This document shows, piece by piece, positions 1 to 7,593 of a stretch of 12,622 bases of DNA. The notes under the pieces were generated by a model. That model did no database searches. It worked only from the letters and a program-made list of their open reading frames with translations, and was not told the DNA's origin. Position 1 is the stretch's first letter; every line of letters starts with the position of its first letter. The stretch comes from Pseudomonadota bacterium (GTDB taxonomy: Bacteria > Pseudomonadota > Alphaproteobacteria > Sphingomonadales > Sphingomonadaceae): assembly GCA_963205285.1 (NCBI GenBank), contig CAUJJQ010000234.1, positions 1-12,622 on the forward strand. The letters run 5' to 3'. A program made the position numbers and the translations under genes.

Positions 1-85
1 CCCCCAATATCAGCCGAGTTGGGCGCACCCCGCCGCATGGGCGCCCTTCACCCTCATCACCAATCGCGACATGTGAACCCGCGAA

Positions 86-514
86 TCACGCAAAGATATC
101 GCGCACATCGCTGTCGCCGCGCCCCTTGGGGTCGGGGCCAAAACGGTTGCTGTGCGCCTTACCGTCCATGCACATAAAAACGAGCAGCGCGATACCAACG
201 GGAGAGAAAAAGACTGTTCCGAAAAACAGCAAGATGCCAACCCACCCTTCGATATCCTGATCCTGCATGCGCCGCCATGTGACCGCCAGATTGGGGACGA
301 ACATCCCCAAATAAAAGAGAATCACCCCACCTAGCAGAAAGAAAATCCACACCGGATCATCCCCCGTCTCACTCGCCAGCATGAAGGGAATGCACGCTGC
401 GAACATGACCAGCATCACCAGCCATTGGAACAATTGGAACATCCAATATTCCAGCCGGCGCGACCGGCCTGAAAAATCGGCATAGCGTTTTAAGGGCAGG
501 AGCATCCATTCCAT
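86..514 (-). CDS. DUF805 family inner-membrane protein (first of two tandem paralogues)
   Basis: This 142-residue protein belongs to the DUF805 (YhaH-type) family of small inner-membrane proteins, whose biochemical role is unknown. It opens with the family signature LLPLKRYADFSGRSRRLEYW (residues 5-24). Three hydrophobic segments follow at about 25-47, 55-75 and 92-116. A conserved loop NLAVTWRRMQDQD...GW lies at 75-91, and the short tail carries NRFGPDPK (123-130). In most members the loop reads RRLHD, as in the neighbouring paralogue; here it is RRMQD, so His is replaced by Gln. The ATG at 514 is well supported by GGGAGGGG at 528-521, six bases upstream. The gene sits 15 bp after the stop of the second DUF805 gene and is almost certainly co-transcribed with it. 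I see no substrate or partner information. Family assignment is confident; function is open. Confidence 0.9.
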   Translation of the reverse strand: MEWMLLPLKRYADFSGRSRRLEYWMFQLFQWLVMLVMFAACIPFMLASETGDDPVWIFFLLGGVILFYLGMFVPNLAVTWRRMQDQDIEGWVGILLFFGTVFFSPVGIALLVFMCMDGKAHSNRFGPDPKGRGDSDVRDIFA

Positions 515-529
515 GCGCGTCCCCTCCCG

Positions 530-982
530 TCAGGCAAAGGTGGCGCGGTCATCCGCCAATGGGTCGGGGCCATATTGATTGGGCCCCCGAGTCCCTTCGA
601 GGCAAAAGAAGACCAGCAGGACCAAACCACCAAAGGGCACAAAGCTCAGCAGGTAAAACCAGCCTGACTTATCCTGATCATGCAGGCGGCGTATGGTCAC
701 TGCCAGACTGGGAATAAAGGTTGCCAATATCCACACTAGCAGCAGCGTAATGCCGATATAAAATCCGATGCCCGGCACCGGCTCAGCCCCTGTATATAGG
801 ACGCCCATCTGGTCGGCCTGCGCGCGCGCCGCAATCTCTGCCCATGGCACGCCAAGCATGATCATGGCGTAAAGCACCATCACCACGATCATCTGCAACA
901 GCGTCCACATCCAATATTCCTTGCGCCGCGAACGGCCCGAAAAATCGGCATAGCGTTTGAACGGCAACAACATCATTTCCAT
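530..982 (-). CDS. DUF805 family inner-membrane protein (second tandem paralogue)
   Basis: This is a second DUF805 protein, 150 residues from the chosen start. It shares the N-terminal block LLPFKRYADFSGRSRRKEYW (5-24) almost exactly with its neighbour. It keeps the canonical loop RRLHDQDKSGW (98-108) and ends with NQYGPDP (135-141). Hydrophobic segments lie at about 25-47, 71-92 and 106-128. The loop between the first and second segments is longer than in the neighbour and polar (about 49-70). The frame stays open back to a GTG at 1021, which would add 13 residues. I prefer ATG at 982 because GGGGGA at 993-988 lies five bases upstream and because the family N-terminus starts close to this point. 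The gene is transcribed ahead of the other DUF805 gene, with a 15 bp gap. The pair looks like a local duplication that has since diverged in the middle. Confidence 0.9.
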   Translation of the reverse strand: MEMMLLPFKRYADFSGRSRRKEYWMWTLLQMIVVMVLYAMIMLGVPWAEIAARAQADQMGVLYTGAEPVPGIGFYIGITLLLVWILATFIPSLAVTIRRLHDQDKSGWFYLLSFVPFGGLVLLVFFCLEGTRGPNQYGPDPLADDRATFA

Positions 983-1078
983 GATTTTCCCCCACAAATT
1001 TTCGCGCGCCCGATATGCCACCCGCGTGCATGCACGGATAGGTTGATGCCAACAGAGCTACGCGAAGCGCAGGAAAAA

Positions 1079-2893
1079 TCAATCTGCCTTGCGTTTCGCC
1101 TTTTTGCGTTCGTGCGGGTCGAGGTGAATTTTGCGGATGCGGATATTCTTGGGCGTCACTTCGACCATTTCATCATCGTCAATCCATGCAATCGCCTGTT
1201 CCAGCGTCGCACGGCGCGGCGGGGTCAGGCGGATGGCATCGTCCTTGCCGGTCGAACGAAAATTCGTCAGCTGTTTCGATTTCATCGGATTGACTTCCAG
1301 ATCATCGGGCTTGGCATTTTCACCGATGATCATCCCTTCATAGAGAGCCTCACCCGGCGAGACGAACAGGATACCGCGATCTTCGAGCGGGCCAAGTGCA
1401 TAGGCCACCGCTTCGCCAGTGCCGTTGGAAATCAGCACCCCGTTCTGGCGTCCGGCAATCGCCCCCTTGTGCGGGCCATAGCGTTCGAACAGGCGGTTCA
1501 TAATCCCCGTGCCGCGCGTGTCGGACAGAAATTCGCCGTGATAGCCAATCAGCCCGCGCGATGGACCGCTAAAGCTGATCCGCGTCTTGCCACCGCCCGA
1601 CGGGCGCATATCGGTCAGTTCCGCTTTGCGGATCTGCATTTTTTCTACAACTGTGCCCGAATATTCATCGTCCACATCGATGACGACGCTTTCATAAGGT
1701 TCGGTGCGCTTGCCGCCATCATCCTCACCAAACAACACGCGCGGGCGCGAAATGCCCAGTTCAAACCCTTCGCGGCGCATGGTTTCGATCAAGACGCCCA
1801 ATTGCAATTCGCCGCGCCCCGCCACCTCAAAACTGTCCTTGTCCGCAGATTCGGTGATGCGGATGGCGACGTTGGATTCGGCTTCGCGCATCAACCGGTC
1901 ACGGATCACCCGACTGGTAACCTTGTCACCCTCTCGCCCAGCAAAGGGGCTGTCGTTGACAGCAAATCGCATGGCGAGCGTCGGCGGGTCGATCGGCTGT
2001 GCGGTAATTGGTTCGGTAACGCTGGTGTCGGCGATGGTGTTAGCAACCGTCGCGACGGTCAGTCCGGCAAGACTGACAATGTCGCCCGCCTGTGCTTCAT
2101 CCACAGGCACGCGCTCCAACCCGCGAAAGGCAAATAATTTGGACGCGCGCCCAACCTCTATCACCTTGCCATCGCCGCCCAGCGCATGGATCGGCTGGTT
2201 GATACGCAGCGTGCCCGCTTCGATTCGGCCGGTCAAAATACGGCCAAGGAAATTGTCGCGGTCGAGCAAGGTAACCAGCATCGCAAAGGGGGCGTCCGCC
2301 GCAACCTTGGGCTGGGGCACATGGCCGACTATGGTTTCAAAAAGCGGGTTCAAATCGCCCGAACGGGCGTCGGCATCATGGCTGGCATAGCCAGAACGGC
2401 CAGATGCATAAAGGATCGGGAAATCCAATTGTTCATCGCTGGCACCCAGCGCAAGGAACAGGTCAAACACTTCATCCAAAACTTCGGCGGCACGCGCATA
2501 CGACCGGTCGACCTTGTTGACGACGACAATCGGGCGCAGCCCCAGCGCCAGCGCCTTGCCGGTAACAAATTTGGTCTGTGGCATTGGCCCTTCGGCGGCA
2601 TCGACGAGCAGGATGACCCCATCGACCATCGACAAGATACGTTCCACCTCACCGCCAAAATCGGCGTGACCCGGCGTATCGACGATGTTGATGCGGGTCT
2701 CTTGCCACTCCACGCTGGTGCACTTAGCCAGAATCGTGATGCCGCGCTCTTTTTCGAGGTCATTCGAATCCATCGCCCGTTCTTCGACGCGCTGATTTTC
2801 GCGGAATGTGCCCGATTGGCGGAAAAGCTGGTCAACCAGCGTCGTTTTGCCATGATCGACGTGGGCGATAATGGCGATATTGCGCAATGCCAT
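1079..2893 (-). CDS. typA: Ribosome-associated translational GTPase BipA/TypA
   Basis: The 604-residue product matches the full length of BipA/TypA. This translational GTPase binds 70S ribosomes at the EF-G site and supports 50S assembly and growth under cold or other stress. All G motifs are visible: P-loop AHVDHGKTT (10-18), switch I RGITI (50-54), DTPGHADF (72-79) and NKVD (126-129). An EF-Tu-like domain II (about 200-290), an EF-G-type domain III and the BipA-specific C-terminal domain follow. The last contains [17 protein letters not shown] and NIRIRKIHL. The end is lysine/arginine rich ([11 protein letters not shown]), as usual in this family and suited to rRNA contact. The ATG at 2893 gives the family N-terminus; no strong Shine-Dalgarno precedes it. 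Upstream lies the nucleosidase gene (77 bp gap, same strand); downstream are the DUF805 genes. A shared transcript is possible but not shown. Confidence 0.97.
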   Translation of the reverse strand: MALRNIAIIAHVDHGKTTLVDQLFRQSGTFRENQRVEERAMDSNDLEKERGITILAKCTSVEWQETRINIVDTPGHADFGGEVERILSMVDGVILLVDAAEGPMPQTKFVTGKALALGLRPIVVVNKVDRSYARAAEVLDEVFDLFLALGASDEQLDFPILYASGRSGYASHDADARSGDLNPLFETIVGHVPQPKVAADAPFAMLVTLLDRDNFLGRILTGRIEAGTLRINQPIHALGGDGKVIEVGRASKLFAFRGLERVPVDEAQAGDIVSLAGLTVATVANTIADTSVTEPITAQPIDPPTLAMRFAVNDSPFAGREGDKVTSRVIRDRLMREAESNVAIRITESADKDSFEVAGRGELQLGVLIETMRREGFELGISRPRVLFGEDDGGKRTEPYESVVIDVDDEYSGTVVEKMQIRKAELTDMRPSGGGKTRISFSGPSRGLIGYHGEFLSDTRGTGIMNRLFERYGPHKGAIAGRQNGVLISNGTGEAVAYALGPLEDRGILFVSPGEALYEGMIIGENAKPDDLEVNPMKSKQLTNFRSTGKDDAIRLTPPRRATLEQAIAWIDDDEMVEVTPKNIRIRKIHLDPHERKKAKRKAD

Positions 2894-2970
2894 GCGTTAA
2901 AATCTTTGCAGATGGAGGGTGGGGAAATGTCGCGCGCCCCTAGCCCAATTGCTGCAATGCGGCAAGCAGC

Positions 2971-3639
2971 TTATGGGATGGCGGCAACCAGCCTTGCTAT
3001 CGCATCCGCCGACAGCGCTGCCGCGCGGTGGAGGTTGGCCGAAAAATCGGCCCCGCCCGCCGCATCAGCATCAACGGTCGGTGCCTTTATCGCCCCCCAG
3101 GGAATCTGCGCGCGCGATGCGACCTGCGCCATCGCCGCTGTTTCCATGTCCACTATATCCGCGCCCGTCGCCGCGACGATTTGCGCGGCTGCATCCGCAC
3201 AGCCAACGAAATTATCGCCGCTCGCCATGCGTGCATGGGCAAGGTTGCAGCCCGGATCCTCCATCGCGGTAAAAAATATCGGTTCGCCAGCACCAAAGGG
3301 CATGGTGCCGCTGCGATAATGGGTAAAGCCGCCAGTGTGGCGGGTGCCATAGCCATGGTGCACCGCGCTTTCGACCCAGAATATCTCGCCCTTGATATTG
3401 CTCAGCCGTCCGCACGTCCCCGCGAGCAGCAACAATTGCGGTGCAAGCATATGGATGAAGGTCGCACTCGCCGCTGCGCAATTGACCATGCCGATGCCGG
3501 TGGTGGCGATCGAAATATCATGCGCACCGACTCTGCCACGTCGCAGCCAATAGGGGCCGATGTGGCGCGTATCGGTGATGTCGGGAAAACAGGCGCTGGT
3601 TTCGTCTTCAAGCGCGGCGAGGAGGAGGATACTAGCCAT
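2971..3639 (-). CDS. MTA/SAH nucleosidase-like protein (phosphorylase superfamily)
   Basis: This protein has 222 residues from the ATG at 3639 (a GTG directly before it at 3642 would add one residue). It belongs to the PNP/UDP phosphorylase superfamily and is closest to 5'-methylthioadenosine/S-adenosylhomocysteine nucleosidase, which splits adenine from MTA or SAH in the methionine salvage and methyl cycles. Numbered from the GTG, visible family features are AALEDE (9-14, E14 matching the catalytic Glu12 of E. coli MtnN), TTGIGMVN (47-54), AGTCGRL (74-80), SGDNFV (141-146) and VDMETAAMAQVA (164-175, E167 matching Glu174). The usual SDVAD motif with the catalytic Asp is here TVDAD (189-193), so the expected Asp aligns to Val unless a one-residue shift is allowed. 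Activity is therefore uncertain; a futalosine-hydrolase-like or other nucleoside role is possible. It is divergent from the transporter gene, with about 50 bp between starts. Confidence 0.85.
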   Translation of the reverse strand: MASILLLAALEDETSACFPDITDTRHIGPYWLRRGRVGAHDISIATTGIGMVNCAAASATFIHMLAPQLLLLAGTCGRLSNIKGEIFWVESAVHHGYGTRHTGGFTHYRSGTMPFGAGEPIFFTAMEDPGCNLAHARMASGDNFVGCADAAAQIVAATGADIVDMETAAMAQVASRAQIPWGAIKAPTVDADAAGGADFSANLHRAAALSADAIARLVAAIP

Positions 3640-3692
3640 CACCCGCCCGTCGCCGATTTTGCGACCGCTTGCAAGGTGGGACGCGCCGCGCC

Positions 3693-4673
3693 ATGCAGCA
3701 TGCCATGATCCAGCGTATAATTCCCGACCGCTTCATCTGGATTTTGATCGCCACTATAGCGCTGGCCAGCTTTTTGCCGGTGCGCGGACGCATGGTCGAT
3801 GCCGCAAATCTGGCGGGTGGGGGGGCGGTTTTTGTCATTTTCCTGCTCCATGGCATCCGCCTGTCGCGTGGCGAGGTGTGGAGCGCGATTACCAATGCCC
3901 GTGTTCACGGGACTATCGCCGTCTTCATCTTTATCGTCATGCCGATCATCGGTATATTTTTGGAGCGGCTGGCGCAGGCATTTGGCCTGCCGCATATGGT
4001 GGCGCTCGGCTTTTTATTCTGTGGGGTTTTGCCAACCACGGTGCAGTCGGCAACCACCTACACCTCGCTCGCTCGCGGCAATGCCGCGATTTCGGTGGTG
4101 GCTAGCGCGATCAACAACCTCGCCGCCATTGCGCTAACGCCCTTGCTCTTTGCGCTGCTCGCGGGACATGGCGGCGGCGGCGGCCTGTCGGGCGGATTGC
4201 TCGTCAAAATCGCAACCATATTGCTGCTGCCCTTTGCGCTCGGGCAGGCGCTGCAACGCTGGACGCGCCCATGGGTGCTGGCGCGCGCGGCATTGGTGCG
4301 CAATATTGACCAGAGCGCGATTGCGATTGCTGTCTATGTCGCCTTTTCCGCCGCCGTTGTTGCCGGTCTGTGGCAGAGCATGGCAGGGAGCGATGTGCCA
4401 TTTCTAACCCTGCTTTTGACGCTCAACCTCCTGCTCGCATTTGGTGGGGCGTGGTTGACGGGTGCTATGCTGCGAACCGACCGGTCAACGCGGATCGCAA
4501 TATTATTTTGCGGAGCCCAGAAAAGCGTCGCGGTCGGCGCGCCGCTCGCCGCGTTGCTATTCCCGCCATCTGTGGCGGGGATGATATTGTTGCCGGTGTT
4601 ATTCTACCATCTGTTGCAATTGATGTTGTCCGCATGGCTGGCAACCCATTTCGCCCAAGGGCAGACGCTCTAG
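3693..4673 (+). CDS. SBF-like bile acid:sodium symporter family transporter (YfeH/SLC10A7 type)
   Basis: This integral membrane protein has 326 residues from ATG 3693 and about ten hydrophobic segments. It fits the SBF-like branch of the bile acid:sodium symporter superfamily, to which E. coli YfeH and eukaryotic SLC10A7 belong; the substrate in bacteria is not settled. Recognisable family blocks are FLLHGIRLS (50-58), CGVLPTTVQSATTYTSLARG (110-129) and FCGAQKSVAVGAPLA (272-286). The polar residues within these hydrophobic blocks are where the two discontinuous helices of the fold bind ion and substrate. The frame opens at a TTG (3669). I chose ATG 3693, preceded by AAGGTGGG at 3673-3680. ATG 3705 (MIQRIIPDRF) fits the family N-terminus equally well, so the start is uncertain by four residues. 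No partner gene suggests a substrate. Confidence 0.88.
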   Translation: MQHAMIQRIIPDRFIWILIATIALASFLPVRGRMVDAANLAGGGAVFVIFLLHGIRLSRGEVWSAITNARVHGTIAVFIFIVMPIIGIFLERLAQAFGLPHMVALGFLFCGVLPTTVQSATTYTSLARGNAAISVVASAINNLAAIALTPLLFALLAGHGGGGGLSGGLLVKIATILLLPFALGQALQRWTRPWVLARAALVRNIDQSAIAIAVYVAFSAAVVAGLWQSMAGSDVPFLTLLLTLNLLLAFGGAWLTGAMLRTDRSTRIAILFCGAQKSVAVGAPLAALLFPPSVAGMILLPVLFYHLLQLMLSAWLATHFAQGQTL

Positions 4674-4699
4674 ACCGCCCTATCTGGCTGTATTATATT
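4671..4699 (+). promoter_or_regulatory. Candidate sigma70-type promoter for the TelA/XpaC-like pair
   Basis: TAGACC (4671-4676, four of six matches to TTGACA) lies 17 bp ahead of TATATT (4694-4699, five of six matches to TATAAT). The -35 overlaps the stop codon of the transporter gene. The site sits at the edge of an unusually AT-rich patch (4691-4707) in an otherwise GC-rich region. A start near 4706 would give a leader of about 70 nt. A second, weaker option is TTGCAG (4717-4722) with CATGAT (4740-4745). This is inferred from motif matches only. Confidence 0.35.
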
Positions 4700-4762
4700 T
4701 ATATAACAGCGGGGGCTTGCAGGCGGCCCGCTCCATCCCCATGATAGGGGAAAGCTTGGATT

Positions 4763-4768
4763 GAGAGG
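4763..4768 (+). promoter_or_regulatory. Ribosome binding site of the TelA-family gene
   Basis: GAGAGG lies eight bases before ATG 4777 and fixes the start of the TelA-family protein. Confidence 0.6.
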
Positions 4769-4776
4769 CGAAGTTT

Positions 4777-5991
4777 ATGAGTGAAGGCGAAACCACCACC
4801 GCGACGGCCGCACCGACGATTACGCTGGAACCGCCCGCACCCGTGCCGGTGATTGCCCCTGAAAAGGCGGCAGGGCTTGTCAGCCTGTCCGACGATCAAA
4901 AAGGAAAGCTTGAAACGCGGGTGGACGGCTTTGTCGATGAACTTATCGCCATCGACGCCAACAGCCCCGAATTCGGGCAAAAGGTTGACCAGATCACCAA
5001 TATGGGGCGCGCCGAAATTATGGCGGCATCCAGCCAGTCGAATCGCTTTCTCGACCGGCCGACCCGCGCGCTCAACGCAGATTCGACCGTCGGGGTAAAT
5101 CTCGTCGCGCTGCGCCAGACGGTGGAGGATCTGGACCCCGGTAATCAGGGTATCACCAACCGCAAAAAATTGTTCGGCCTCATCCCCTATGGCGGCAATA
5201 TGCGCAGCTATTTCAACAAATATGAAAGCGCGCAGGGCCATATTTCATCGATTTTGGACCGGCTGGCGAGCGGCAAGACCGAACTGATCAAGGACAATGC
5301 CGACATCGACGTCGAACGGCAGAATCTGTGGGCAGCGATGGGCAAGCTTGAACAAATGGCGCATATCGCCAAGGCTTTGGACGCGCGGCTGGAGGCAAAG
5401 GCTTTTGAACTCGACGCCACCGACCCCGCCAAGGCCAAGGCGATCCGCGACAGCGCGTTGTTTTACGTCCGCCAGCGCCATCAGGATATTTTGACGCAAT
5501 TGGCGGTGAGCGCACAGGGGTATCTTGCGCTCGATCTGGTCAAAAAGAATAATGTCGAACTGGTAAAGGGTGTTGATCGCGCCAGCACCACGACAGTCAG
5601 CGCACTGCGCACCGCGGTTACCGTGGCGCTGGCCATGGCCAATCAGAAATTGGTACTGGGTCAGATCGACGCGCTGAACACCACCACGGCCAATATCATC
5701 GATTCCACCGGCGCGATGCTCAAGGAAAATACCGCGCGCATCCATGAACAGGCGGCGGGGTCCACTATTCCGCTCGAAACGCTGCAACGCGCCTTTCAAA
5801 ATATTTATGACACGATGGATGCTGTGGATAATTACAAGGCCAAGGCGCTCGAAAACATGAAGGTGACAATCACCACCCTGTCGAGCGAGGTGGAAAAATC
5901 GCGCGGCTATATCGCCCGGGCGGAGGGGCAATCCAATGCGGCTGCCCAATTGTCCAGCGGCCCAAGCCCGCTTGCCGCACTGGAAGGGTAG
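4777..5991 (+). CDS. TelA-family (toxic anion resistance) protein
   Basis: The 404-residue product belongs to the TelA/KlaA/YaaN family (Pfam toxic anion resistance). These are soluble, largely helical proteins named from plasmid tellurite resistance, but their molecular action is not established. The first 35 residues are Pro/Ala/Thr rich and probably disordered. The helical domain follows from about 36 to 390. Family blocks are KKLFGLIPYGG (130-140), YFNKYESAQ (145-153), a GKTELIKDN stretch (166-174) and a segment from NNVELVKGVDRA (258-269) to NQKLVLGQIDALNTTT (289-304). There is no signal peptide or membrane helix. None of the usual ter genes (terB, terC, terD) is in the window, so tellurite resistance should not be assumed. 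It is followed after 6 bp by an XpaC-like membrane protein, a pairing known from Bacillus xpaC-yaaN. Start is ATG 4777 with a good Shine-Dalgarno. Confidence 0.92.
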   Translation: MSEGETTTATAAPTITLEPPAPVPVIAPEKAAGLVSLSDDQKGKLETRVDGFVDELIAIDANSPEFGQKVDQITNMGRAEIMAASSQSNRFLDRPTRALNADSTVGVNLVALRQTVEDLDPGNQGITNRKKLFGLIPYGGNMRSYFNKYESAQGHISSILDRLASGKTELIKDNADIDVERQNLWAAMGKLEQMAHIAKALDARLEAKAFELDATDPAKAKAIRDSALFYVRQRHQDILTQLAVSAQGYLALDLVKKNNVELVKGVDRASTTTVSALRTAVTVALAMANQKLVLGQIDALNTTTANIIDSTGAMLKENTARIHEQAAGSTIPLETLQRAFQNIYDTMDAVDNYKAKALENMKVTITTLSSEVEKSRGYIARAEGQSNAAAQLSSGPSPLAALEG

Positions 5992-5997
5992 GGTATT

Positions 5998-6711
5998 TTG
6001 AGCGAGGTTGACGAAACCATTGTCCGTGCGCGGGCCGCCATCGAACGGTCGCGCGCACGCGATGCGGGGCCAATGCTGCGCCGCACGACAAGCCGTGCGG
6101 AGGTGGAGCGCGCCAAGCGTTTCGTGCTGCTGCTCGGCGCAGGTTTCGCCGCGATCATCGGCCTTTTCATCGTCTGGAGCATGGTAATCGGCCCCATAAA
6201 GGCCATCGGTATATTGTTGTTGCTTATCGCGGCCGCCGCGGTCTTTTTCGGATCGGGGATTTTGGCGCGCGGCCGCCCTGTCGCTGTCGCGCAAATGCAG
6301 AGCGGGTCGCTCGCCGCCATTGTCGATAGCAGCGAGCGCTGGCTGATGCAGCAACGCCGATTGTTGCCGCCGCCGGCCCGCACGTTGGGCGATCAGATTG
6401 GCGCGCGCATCGCATCGCTCAGCCCGATGCTCGCCAACATCAGCGCCGATACGCATGAAGGGCGTGAACTTCGGCGGATTTTGGGGGATGAACTGCCCGA
6501 CCTTGTCAGTCGGTATCAGGCGGTACCGGCCAATTTGCGCACCACCGACCGAAACGGGCGTGTCCCCGAACAGGATTTGGTCGATGGCATGACCCTGATT
6601 GACCAGCAGATTGACACGCTCTCTCGCGGGTTGGGCGCGGTCGAAATGGACAAATTGTCGAGCCAGAAACGATATCTGGAACTACGCTATCAGGACGATG
6701 AACAGGAATAG
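5998..6711 (+). CDS. XpaC-like membrane protein paired with TelA
   Basis: The 237-residue protein has a charged cytoplasmic N-terminus (1-41, rich in Arg). Two adjacent membrane segments follow (about 42-64 and 68-90), then a helical C-terminal domain of roughly 145 residues. That arrangement, and the C-terminal pattern LPDLVSRYQAVP (166-177) ... LIDQQIDTLSRGL (200-212) ... QKRYLELRY (223-231), resembles the XpaC family (labelled 5-bromo-4-chloroindolyl phosphate hydrolysis protein). No hydrolase motif is visible, and that family name should not be read as a function. The start appears to be TTG at 5998, with GGAAGGG and TAGGG just upstream, overlapping the end of the TelA gene. The first in-frame ATG (6073) would remove 25 residues but keep both helices. 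The 6 bp spacing implies translational coupling with TelA and suggests a membrane anchor for it, which is inference. Family assignment is moderate. Confidence 0.7.
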   Translation: MSEVDETIVRARAAIERSRARDAGPMLRRTTSRAEVERAKRFVLLLGAGFAAIIGLFIVWSMVIGPIKAIGILLLLIAAAAVFFGSGILARGRPVAVAQMQSGSLAAIVDSSERWLMQQRRLLPPPARTLGDQIGARIASLSPMLANISADTHEGRELRRILGDELPDLVSRYQAVPANLRTTDRNGRVPEQDLVDGMTLIDQQIDTLSRGLGAVEMDKLSSQKRYLELRYQDDEQE

Positions 6712-6720
6712 GCGGGTAGG

Positions 6721-7593
6721 TTACAAAAATCCGCGCACTTCGGCCATGAAACGGTCGAACTGGTCATGGTGGAGCCAATGGCCGGCATCGGCAAATTCGA
6801 CGACATGAGCGTTTTGGAAATGATCGATCCGACCATCTTTGGCCGGATTGGCAAACCAGCTGTTTGCGCCATAGAGCAGCAGGCTGGAACAGCTGATCGC
6901 CGCCCATAATTCGGCCAATTGCCCTTCTGACAAATCAAATTCCGGCCAGACGTTCAGATAATTGTCGAACTTCCAACTATAACTGCCATCCTCATTCCGG
7001 CTGACGCCATGGATGGTGAGGTGGCGGGCCTGTTCATCGGTCAGATAGCCATTTTCGGTCTGCATCCGCGCCAACGCCGCCTCTATACTGGGGTATCGTT
7101 TGACATGCCGCCCCGCAGCCTCGCGCTTTGCCCCTATCCATTTGCGCAGCCGTGCCGCCGTCCCCACCGCTTCACGTTCGGCACGCTTCATCGGGTTGGG
7201 ACCAATCCCTTCGATGCAGACGAATTTGGCGACCATGTCGGGGTAAAGCCCGCAATATCGCGTGGTAACAAACCCGCCCAGACTATGCGCGATGATGGTG
7301 ACGGGCGCGGTGTCCAATTGGTGGACGAACTGGGCAAAATCATAAACCAGCGCGCTCATGTCATAATTGCCGTCGGCAGCCCAGGCGCTGTCGCCGTGCC
7401 CGCGCATATCGGGACACAGCACATGCCAGTCGCGCGATAATTCAGCCGCGACCCAGTCCCAACTGCGGCAATGGTCGCGTCCCCCATGTTGCAGGATGAG
7501 CGGCGGCGCCCCTTCATTACCCCAATCGACATAGTGGAGGCGCAATCGCTGCGATGTAAACCAGCGCGAAGTCGGGCCAGCAAAATCAGGCAT
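6721..7593 (-). CDS. Alpha/beta-hydrolase fold protein
   Basis: This 290-residue protein is of the alpha/beta-hydrolase superfamily. Visible elements are the oxyanion-hole motif HGG (36-38), PDMRGHGDS (61-69) and the nucleophile elbow AHSLGG with Ser104 (102-107). There is a helical cap region (about 135-225) and the catalytic-His region AGHWLHHDQ with His272 (270-278). The position after strand 7 that usually carries the acid reads YGANSWFANP (241-250), so Asn244 stands where Asp or Glu is expected. Asp253 or another acid could substitute. The long frame reaches 7695, but ATG 7593 is the likely start: AAAGGAA at 7607-7601 lies seven bases upstream, and the ATG overlaps the eda stop in ATGCCTGA. 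It is the last gene of the pepN-zwf-eda cluster and ends 9 bp from the convergent XpaC-like gene. The substrate cannot be named. Confidence 0.9.
   Translation of the reverse strand: MPDFAGPTSRWFTSQRLRLHYVDWGNEGAPPLILQHGGRDHCRSWDWVAAELSRDWHVLCPDMRGHGDSAWAADGNYDMSALVYDFAQFVHQLDTAPVTIIAHSLGGFVTTRYCGLYPDMVAKFVCIEGIGPNPMKRAEREAVGTAARLRKWIGAKREAAGRHVKRYPSIEAALARMQTENGYLTDEQARHLTIHGVSRNEDGSYSWKFDNYLNVWPEFDLSEGQLAELWAAISCSSLLLYGANSWFANPAKDGRIDHFQNAHVVEFADAGHWLHHDQFDRFMAEVRGFL

Noticed and set aside
21..46. GGGCGC...GCGCCC inverted repeat beyond the end of the DUF805 genes, as a terminator
   Set aside because: The stem is 6 bp with a 14-base loop and no T-run follows on either strand; in GC-rich DNA this is expected by chance.
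1043..2137. 364-codon plus-strand open frame opposite typA
   Set aside because: It is a long antisense shadow typical of GC-rich codon bias; the minus strand encodes an unmistakable BipA.
3716..3721. Perfect TATAAT on the plus strand
   Set aside because: It lies inside the N-terminal coding region of the transporter (Arg-Ile-Ile codons) and has no matching -35 at 16-18 bp.
5245..6456. 403-codon minus-strand open frame across the TelA/XpaC-like genes
   Set aside because: It spans two real genes antisense, has no recognisable domain, and is rich in shadow-type His/Arg/Gln/Asp composition.
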